From Haematobia irritans (lineage: Eukaryota > Arthropoda > Insecta > Diptera > Muscidae): a stretch of DNA of 64,000 bases. Position numbers and translations under genes: made by a program. Shown here in pieces: positions 56,548 to 64,000 of this stretch. Under the pieces are notes generated by a model that was not told the DNA's origin, ran no database searches, and worked only from the letters and a program-made list of their open reading frames with translations. Every line of letters begins with the position of its first letter. Positions within the stretch are counted from its first letter, which is position 1. Location of the stretch: positions 200,750,583-200,814,582 of the forward strand of contig NC_134398.1 in assembly GCF_050003625.1 (NCBI RefSeq). The letters run 5' to 3'.

Positions 56548-59500
56548 TTAGAGAAAATTTTCTATAGAAATAAAATTTAGAGAAAATTTTCTATAGAAAT
56601 AAAATTTTGACAAAATTTTCTATAGAAATAAAATTTTGACAAAATTTTTCTATAGAAATAAAATTTAGAAAAAATTTTCTATAGAAATAAAATTTTGACA
56701 AAATTTTTCTATAGAAAAAAAGTTTTGACAAAATTTTCTATTGAAATAAAATTCTATAGAAATAAAATCGTTGAAAAATTTTTTATAAAAATATAATTTT
56801 GACAAAATATTCTATAGAATAAATTAAAGACAATATTTTCTATAGAAATAAAATTTTTACAAAATTGTCTATAGAAATAAAATTTTGACAAAATTTTCTA
56901 TAGAAATAAAATTTTGACAAAACTTTCTATAGAAAAAAAATTGAAAAAATTTACTATAGAAATAAAATTTTGACAAAATTGTCTATAGAAATAATATTTT
57001 GACAAAATTTTCTATAGAAATAAAATTTTGTCAAAATTTTCTATAGAAATAAAATTGTGACAAAATTTTCTATTGAAATAAAATTTTGACAAAATTTTCT
57101 ATAGAAATTATATTGTGACAAAATTTTCTATAGAAATAAAATTTTGTAAAAATTTTCTATAGAAATAAAATTTTGTAAAAATTTTCTATAGGAATAAAAT
57201 TTTTCAAACATTTTTTATAAAATTAAAATTTTGACAAAATTTTCTATAGAATAAATTGTTGATAAAAATTTCTATAGAATACAATGTTGACAAAATTTTC
57301 TATAGAAATAAAATTTTTACAAAATTGTCTATAGAAATAAAATTTTTAAAAAATTGTCTATAGAAATAAAATTTTGACAAAATTTTCTATAGAAATCAAA
57401 TTTTGACAAAATTTTCTATAGAAATAAAATTTTGACAAAATTTTCTATAGAAATAAAATTTTGACAAAATTTTCTATAGAAATAAAATTTTGACAAAATT
57501 TTCTATTGAAATAAAATTTTGACAAAATTTTCTATAGAAATAAAATTGTGACAAAATTTTCTATAGAATAAAATGTTGACAAAATTTTCTTTAGAAATAA
57601 AATTTTTACAAAATTGTCCATATAAATAAAATTTTGACAAAATTTTCTATAGAAATTAAATTTTGCAAAAAATTTCTATCGAAATAAAAATTTTGCAAAA
57701 AATTTCTATAGAAATAAAATTTTACAAAAATTTTCAATAGAACTAAAATTTTACAAAAATTTTCGATAGAAATAAAATTTTGCTAAATTGTCTACAGAAG
57801 TAAAATTTTTCAAGAATTTTCTAAAGAAATAAAATTTTGACAAAATTTCCTATAGAAATAAAATTTTGACAAAATTTTCTATAAAAATAAAATGTTGACA
57901 AAATTTTTTACAAAAATAAAATTGTTTACAAAATTTTCTATAGAAATAAAATTTTGATAAAACTTTCTATAGAAATAAAATTTTGACAAAGTTTTCTATA
58001 GAAAACAAAAATTGAAAAAATTTACTATAGAAATAAAATTTTGACAAATTTTTCTATAGAAATACAATTTTTAAAAAAAGCGATAGAAATTAAATTGCAG
58101 ACATTTTCTATAGAAATAAAATTTTTCAAAAATTTTTTATAAAAATAAAATTTTTCAAAAAATTTTTATAAAAATAAAATTTTGACAAAATTTTCTATAG
58201 AAAAAAAATTGAAAAAGTTTACTATAAAAATAAAATTTTGACAACATTTTCTATAGAAATACAATTTTGGCAAATTTTCTATGGAAATAACAGTTTGAAA
58301 ATTTTTTCTATATAAATACAATTGTGACAAAATGTTCTATTGAAATAAAGTTTTGACAACATTTTCTATAGAAATCAAATTTTGACAAAATTTTCTATAA
58401 AAATAAAATTTTGACAAAATTTTCTATAAAAATAAAATTTTGACAAAATTTGTAAAATAAAATTTAGAGAAAAATTTCTATAGAAATAAAGTTTTGACAA
58501 ATTTTTCTATAGAAATAAAATTTTGTAAAAATTTTCTGTAGAAATAAAATTTTTCAAAATTTTTTTATAAAAATAAAATTTTGACAAAAATTTTCTATAA
58601 AAATAAAATTTTTGACAAAATTTTCTATAGAAATAAAATTTTGATAAAATTTTCTATAGAAATAAAATTTTGATAAAATTTTCTATAGAAATAAAATTTT
58701 GCAAAAATTTACCATAGAAAAAAAATTGAAAAAATGTACTATAGAAATAAAATTTTGACAAAATTTACTATAGAAATAAAATTTTGACAAAATTTTCTAT
58801 AGAAATCAAATTTTGACAAAATTTTCTATAAAAATCAAATTTTGACAAAATTTTCTATAAAAATCAAATTTTGACAAAATTTTCTATAAAAATAAAATGT
58901 TTGACAAAATTTTCTATAGAAATAAAATTTTTACAAAATTTTCTATACAAATAAAATTTTGACAAAATTTTTTATAGAAATACAATTTTGAAAAAAAATC
59001 GATAGAAATTAAATTGCAAAAATTTTCTATACAATTTTGCAAAAATTTTCTATAGAAATAAAATTTTTCAAAAAAGTTTATAAAAATAAAATTTTGACAA
59101 AACTTTCTTTAGAATAAAATGTTGACAAAATTTTCTATAGAAATAAAATTTTTACAAAATTGTCTATAGAAATAAAATTTTGACGAAATTTTCTATAGAA
59201 ATAAAAATTTTTACAACATTTTCTATAGAAATAAAAATTTTGACAAAATTTTCTATAGAAAAAAAATTGAAAAAAATTACTAAAGGAAAAAAAATTTTGA
59301 CAAAATTTTCTATAGAAATACAATTTTGACAAAATTTTCTATAGAAATAACAGTTTGAAAAATTTTTCTATAGAAATACAATTGTGACAAAATGTTCTAT
59401 AGAAATCAAATTTTGGCAAAATTTGTTATAAAAATAAAATTTTTGACAAAGTTTTCTATAGAAATAAAATTTTCTATAGAAATAAAATTTTGCAAAAATT

Positions 59501-59660
59501 TTCTATAGAAATAAAATTTTGCAAAAATTTTCTATAGAAATAAAATTTTGCAAAAATTTTCTATAGAAATAAAATTTTGCAAAAATTTTCTATAGAAATA
59601 AAATTTTGACAAACATTTTTGTAGAAATAAAATTTTGCAAAAAATTTCTATAGAAATAAG
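56548..59660 (-). repeat. 29-bp array (array 16, 3.1 kb, the longest)
   Basis: About 107 units in minus orientation. It contains many decayed units and several block duplications (for example units with AAAAAAAATTGAAAAAATTTAC near 56935, 58010, 58205, 58725 and 59255). The right end consists of four near-identical TTTTGCAAAAATTTTC-type units (about 59515-59600), indicating recent local expansion. Confidence 0.93.
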
Positions 59661-59664
59661 AGTT

Positions 59665-60950
59665 TTCTCGAATGAAAGGATGCAAAAAACAAGAATAAAT
59701 CCGAATTTTCCAATCTTTTTTCCAAACTTGTTTTTATTAGAGGAATACATTTCACAATTTAATTTCTAATGAAAACATCGGTGGAATATGATTTGTTTCG
59801 AATAATGGAATGTAAAGAATACGGAACAATTTAAAGTTGTGATCAAAAGATCTTCGTCCAACATTGCAATGAATTTTAATATCAACGACAATTTTTCAAA
59901 AATTTACAATGGCTTCACAACACAAAAAGTTCAGATATACAAATTTGGGTTTATTTTAAATATCCCCATTCCCTACTTTAAGTGGATCTAATAAGATACA
60001 ATTCTAATGGCTCTGTAAATCCACCATCTGAATGAATCAATAGAGAGTACTTATAATAATGGGCTATCCTCATCGGTATGCCCACAAAATGTTTTGCCGG
60101 CATATGTTAAGGAGAATAACATGAAATTGAGATAGAATGAGAGAGAAAGAGAATTGCGAGACCTGTATACCGTAAAACGAAATGTTTTCGTATAAGAAAA
60201 TCCAGAACACTCTCAAACAATTAGGTAAACAATAGCAAAGAAGCATTTCAGTTGTATCTACAAACGTATATTTTTTTATATACATTGAGCATAGACATAG
60301 TTTAGAATTATTATAAAGTTAATTAAATGAAGTAATAAAAAAAGACCCTGGTCCAATGCTAAAATCACACATATAAAAGCAAACAATCAAAATCAATTAA
60401 TATCAATAATAATAAAAACTAAAAATAAGGAAAAACATAAAATTAAAAAAGAAAAATACTTCTAGTGGTCTCTGTTGGCAAGTAATAAATAGTAAGAGAT
60501 AATCCAATTTCAAATTACAAATGGCCGATTTGATAAAGTAATATGGAATATTTAAAGAGAGCGTTTGTAATGTAAGAGAGGAGGGAGATTCAGCTTAAAC
60601 AGGGTGTACCAATTAATGACAACTAAATAATAGACTGTAATAATAATTCGTTGTGCTTACTAAAAAGTAGTAACTAAGATAAATCTTCACAGAATACACA
60701 ATTTGCTTAAAAGTACGGGAACGGAAAAATGGTAAACGCTAAATGCAAAATTATTTGTAAATGTGAAATATTGTCGATTGGAAAGCCCAAACAAACCATC
60801 TACTACTTTTAATCGGAAATATTTTTAGTGTAAAGCCTTTAAAAAAAGTAGTAAAAGAGAGTGGTTTTTTGACAATGTTCTCTTAGAATTTTCTTCTACG
60901 TTTACTAATTTTGCGGATCATTTTTCCAAATTAAATTAATATCATTGAAA
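59665..60950. other. No gene recognised
   Basis: 1.3 kb of AT-rich low-copy sequence between two arrays. It has no domain-bearing frame. A run of A-rich sequence (60340-60450) and several AATAAA strings could mark a 3' untranslated region of a gene I cannot see. Confidence 0.45.
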
Positions 60951-60954
60951 AGTT

Positions 60955-61588
60955 AAATTTTTTCAAAATTTTACTTCGATAGAAAATTTTGTCAAATTTT
61001 TATTTCTATTCAAAATTTTTATTTTTATAGAAAATTTTGTTTCTATAGAAAATTTTGTCACAAGTTTATTTCTATAGAAAATTTTGTCATAATTTTATTT
61101 CTATAGAAAACTTTGTGAAAATTTTATTTCTATAGAAAATGTCGTCAAAATTTTATTTCTATAGAAAATTTTGACAAAATGTTATTTCTATAGAAAATTT
61201 TGACAACATTTTATTTCTACAGAAAATTTTGACAAAATTTTATTTCTACAGAAAATTTTGATAAAATTTTATTTCTTTAGAAAATATTGTCAAAATTTTA
61301 TTTCTATAAAACAATTAGCCAAAATTTTATTTTTATAGAAAATTTTGTCAAAATTTTATTTCTATAGAAAATTTTGACAAAATTTTATTTCTATAGAAAA
61401 TTTTGACAACATTTTATTTCTATAGAAAGATATCGCAAAACTTTATTTCTATATAAAATTTTCTTCCTACACAAAATTTTTGCATAATTTAGTATCTATA
61501 CAATTTGTTTAAAGTTTATTTCTATACAAAATTTTATTTCTATAGAAATTTTTGTTAAAATTTTATTTCTACAGAAAATTTTGAAAAA
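60955..61588 (+). repeat. 29-bp array (array 17)
   Basis: About 21 units in plus orientation, followed by sequence containing a GGACCAAAATCAACC duplication-like stretch. Confidence 0.9.
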
Positions 61589-61796
61589 TGGACCAAAATC
61601 AACCAAATTCCATTTGGCCAGACCATCGGGCCAAATTTAAAAATTAATAATTTTTTGGACCAATTTTAGTCCGATCGAAACAAAGGAACACAGTTAGGGG
61701 ATGGGATTTGCACAGAAAGAAAACTGCAGAGGTGACCCTCGTGAGACTTCAACGTTTAGCACTGCTTGCAGGTATGCCAAGCGTTATATACGAGTA

Positions 61797-63081
61797 ACAG
61801 GTTGGCTGATAAGTCCCCGGTCTGACACATAGATGGCGTCGCTAGTATTAAATGCATATTATTTTTATATAGTACCAGCCTTCAAATGATTCGAGTCAAA
61901 ATTTGACGTCTGTAAGTCAATTAGTTTGTGAGGTAGGGCGTCTTTTGTGAAGCAACTTTTATTATTGTGAAAAAAAATGGAAAAAACGTATTTCGTGTTT
62001 TGATAAAATACTGTTTTCTGAAGGGAAAAAAACGGTGGAAGCAAAAACTTGGCTTGATAAGGAGTTTCCGGACTCTGGAAATCAACAATAATTGATTGGT
62101 ATGCAAAATTCAAGCGTGGTGAAATGAGCACGGAGGACGGTGAACGCAGTGGACGCCCGAAAGAGGTGGTTACCGACGAAAACATAAAAAATCCACAAAA
62201 TGATTTTGAATGACCGTAAAATGAAGTTGATCGAGATAGCAGAGGCCTTAAAGATATCAAAGAAACGTGTTGGTCATATCATTTATCAATATTTGGATAT
62301 GCGGAAGCTCTGTGCGAAATGGGTGCCGCACGAGCCCACATTTGACCAAAAACAACAACGTGTTGATGATTCTGAGCGGTGTTTGCAGCTGTTAACTCGT
62401 AATACACCCGAGTTTTTCCGTCGATATGTGACAATGGATGAAACATGGCTCCATCACTACACTTCTGAGTCCAATCGACAGTCGGCTGAGTGGACAGCGA
62501 CCGGTGAACCGTCTCCGAAGCGTGGAAAGACTCAAAAGTCCGCTGGCACAGTAATGGCCTCTGTTTTTTGGGATGCGCATGGAATAATTTTTATCGATTA
62601 TCTTGAGAAGGGAAAAACCATCAAGAGTGAATATTATATGGCGTTATTGGAGCGTTTGAAGGTTGAAATCGCGGCAAAACGGCCCTATATGAAGAAGAAA
62701 AAAGTGTTGTTCCACCAAGACAACGCACCGTGCCACAAGTCATTGAGAACGATGGCAAAAATTCATGAATTGGGCTTCGAATTGCTTCCCTACCCACCGT
62801 ATTCTCCAGATCTGGCCCCAGCGACTTTTTCTTGTTCTCAGACCTCAAAAGGATGCTCGCAGGGAAAAAATTTGGCTGCAATGAAGAGGTGATCGCCGAA
62901 ACAGAGGCCTATTTTGAGGCAAAACCGAAGGAGTACTACCAAAATGGTATCAAAAAATTGGAAGGTCGTTATAATCGTTGTATCGCTGTTGAAGGCAACT
63001 ATGTTGAATAATAAAAACGAATTTTGACAAAAAAAGAATGTGTTTTTCTTTGTTAGACCGGGGACTTATCAGCCAACCGGA
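61797..63081 (+). mobile_element. Himar1-like mariner, copy 2
   Basis: The left end is ACAGGTTGGCTGATAAGTCC after a TA (61795-61796). The right inverted repeat reaches CAGCCAACC and then reads GGAATA in place of TGT-TA, so its last three bases and the TA are mutated or lost. A 16-bp insertion relative to copy 1 lies near 61856. Confidence 0.9.
61977..63011 (+). pseudogene. Mariner (irritans subfamily) transposase, inactive copy 2
   Basis: The ATG is retained, but the frame is lost within six codons by a 1-bp loss, again by a 7-bp loss after PDS (about 62078) and by a 2-bp loss near 62185. The main open frame (62200-62892) keeps YVTMDETWLHH and HQDNAPCH. A 1-bp loss in the C run at about 62818 then shifts the frame just before the third catalytic aspartate. 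The C-terminal sequence (EAYFEAKPKEYYQNGIKK) is complete at DNA level, unlike copy 1. Inactive, with different lesions from copy 1. Confidence 0.9.
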
Positions 63082-63391
63082 ATATATTATACCAAGTATG
63101 GAGAAGCGGGAGGATAGGAGGATACCTTTCGGAACTCTGAATATGTATACAAATTGATCTAAAATGGACTAAAGCACTGGTAACGGTATTTATTGCAGCG
63201 AGCTATAAATAAAACGAAGAAACGATGACACTTTTTGGAGCTGCAACGAAACTGCATCAATTTTCTGTAATTTCAGGTCAAAAACCACAAATTAAAAGAA
63301 TGAAAGTAAAAGAGTCGTGGCATGCACCAGAATGAGATGGATCCATCTCATCCGAATCATCATGGTCATGATCCGAATCCTCATCTCATGG
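63082..63391. other. No gene recognised
   Basis: Low-copy sequence with a local CATCTCATCCGAATCATCATGG-type duplication around 63345-63390. Confidence 0.4.
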
Positions 63392-63669
63392 TCACAGATC
63401 TGTACATATTTTAAAAATTCTGTCATATTTAGAAAATGAAGGCTTTACATTTAAACTATAGTACCCCTTTCTGTTTTGATAGAGGTGCTTGTTCCGTGAA
63501 GGAGCAATAATGCGGACATGCGTCCAGTCAACATATATTAAAAATAAAAAGTTTCAAGCAACTCAAGTGGGTTAATGGCATCGCGTAGCTTTCTCCTTTC
63601 CATCCTTTGGCCATTGTTTCTTTGATGCGCCTTTTCCTCAGCTACTATCATAAACAAGGCTCTAAACAT
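63392..63669 (-). pseudogene. PIF/Harbinger transposase, internally deleted
   Basis: On the minus strand 63669-63538 encodes MFRALFMIVAEE, then RRKLRDAINPLELLETFYF and a stop. This resembles the N-terminal region of insect HARBI1-like transposases (RRxLRDAxNPLEL). Immediately after, 63535-63392 in another frame gives YVDWTHVRIIAPSRNKHLYQ followed by NRKGYYSLNV, which is the first catalytic aspartate region (DxTHV) and the NRKGYHSxN motif. About 150 residues that normally lie between them are missing. The domain beyond NV is lost too. A deletion derivative, dead. Confidence 0.75.
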
Positions 63670-64000
63670 TTTTCACGTTTTTTCGCTTTTAACTTAAGTT
63701 TTACATTAATACAATTTCAATTCAAAATTTGTATTAAAATAAAACAGTTGAAATAAAACAGCTGACTTCGAATACTCTAAACTATTCTCCCTTATTATTC
63801 CCTTCCCCTTGTGTTTAGAGTAGGGGGAATTTATTGCTGGGGAAATGAATTCCCAGGGAACACATTCCCCAGGGAATATTCAGAATTGGGCTAATAGATT
63901 AGTGTTGGGAAAGTAACGAGTATTTGATTACAAGTACTCGTTACTGACTAATTTTATGAGTACTCGTTACTAGTAAATGAGTACTCAATATCTTCAATGC
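63670..64000. other. No gene; repeated TACTCGTTAC palindromes at the window end
   Basis: 63830-63880 has repeated GGGGAAT/ATTCCC segments. From 63912, AGTAACGAGTA pairs with TACTCGTTACT at 63935-63945, and TACTCGTTACT follows again at 63961. This may be the end of an inverted-repeat element cut by the window. Confidence 0.45.

Noticed and set aside
61865..62260. Minus-strand open frame across mariner copy 2
   Set aside because: Antisense to the transposase; no motif of its own, and equivalent frame in copy 1 differs.

Overview
The window looks like euchromatin from a calyptrate fly, most likely a muscid such as Haematobia, Stomoxys or Musca. It is AT-rich, with short GT-AG introns, insect orthologues of conserved eukaryotic genes, elements resembling INE-1/DINE-1, a tRNA-derived SINE, and two copies of a mariner very close to the irritans-type Himar1 element first described from a horn fly. 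The species is an inference from these features.

Only five protein genes of substance are visible, and all else is repeats. From left to right: 0-21 kb holds no host gene that I can recognise. It contains arrays of a 29-bp AT-rich repeat, three DINE-1-like elements, a SINE with its target-site duplication, a piggyBac-type MITE, a fold-back MITE and LINE debris. At 21.9-23.4 kb there is a second satellite, a 34-bp unit with two hairpins. At 23.9-25.8 kb (minus) lies an intact 620-codon SF1 Pif1/RecD-like helicase whose nearest relatives I suspect are in insect large DNA viruses. At 25.9-27.6 kb a Tc1-like remnant is interrupted by mariner copy 1. At 29.1-31.0 kb there is another 29-bp array.

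At 31.98-41.74 kb (plus) is the five-exon TTC8/BBS8 gene. Its 6.4-kb first intron holds 2.9 kb of the 34-bp satellite and a decayed LINE, and its third intron holds a 29-bp array. ARL16 (minus, 41.81-42.47 kb) converges on it with only 69 bp between stop codons. Both proteins are linked to cilia. From 43.6 to 50.6 kb there is a thicket of MITEs: a cluster with long inverted and tandem copies of a CCCTGCC-ended element, hAT-type MITEs, and a tandem MITE whose units share ends. SNRNP40 (U5 snRNP WD40 protein, minus) is at 51.2-52.4 kb, and an SFT2D3-like Golgi membrane protein (minus) is at 54.9-55.6 kb. From 55.9 kb to the end the content is again repetitive: a hAT MITE with a perfect 8-bp duplication, the largest 29-bp array (3.1 kb), mariner copy 2 and a deleted PIF/Harbinger element.

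The 29-bp family occupies about 15.5 kb (roughly a quarter of the window) in 17 separate arrays. Several arrays share a non-repetitive flank on the same side. This suggests that the arrays travel inside a transposable element and do not arise independently. I propose this array-carrying element, together with the lone helicase gene, as the main items for follow-up.
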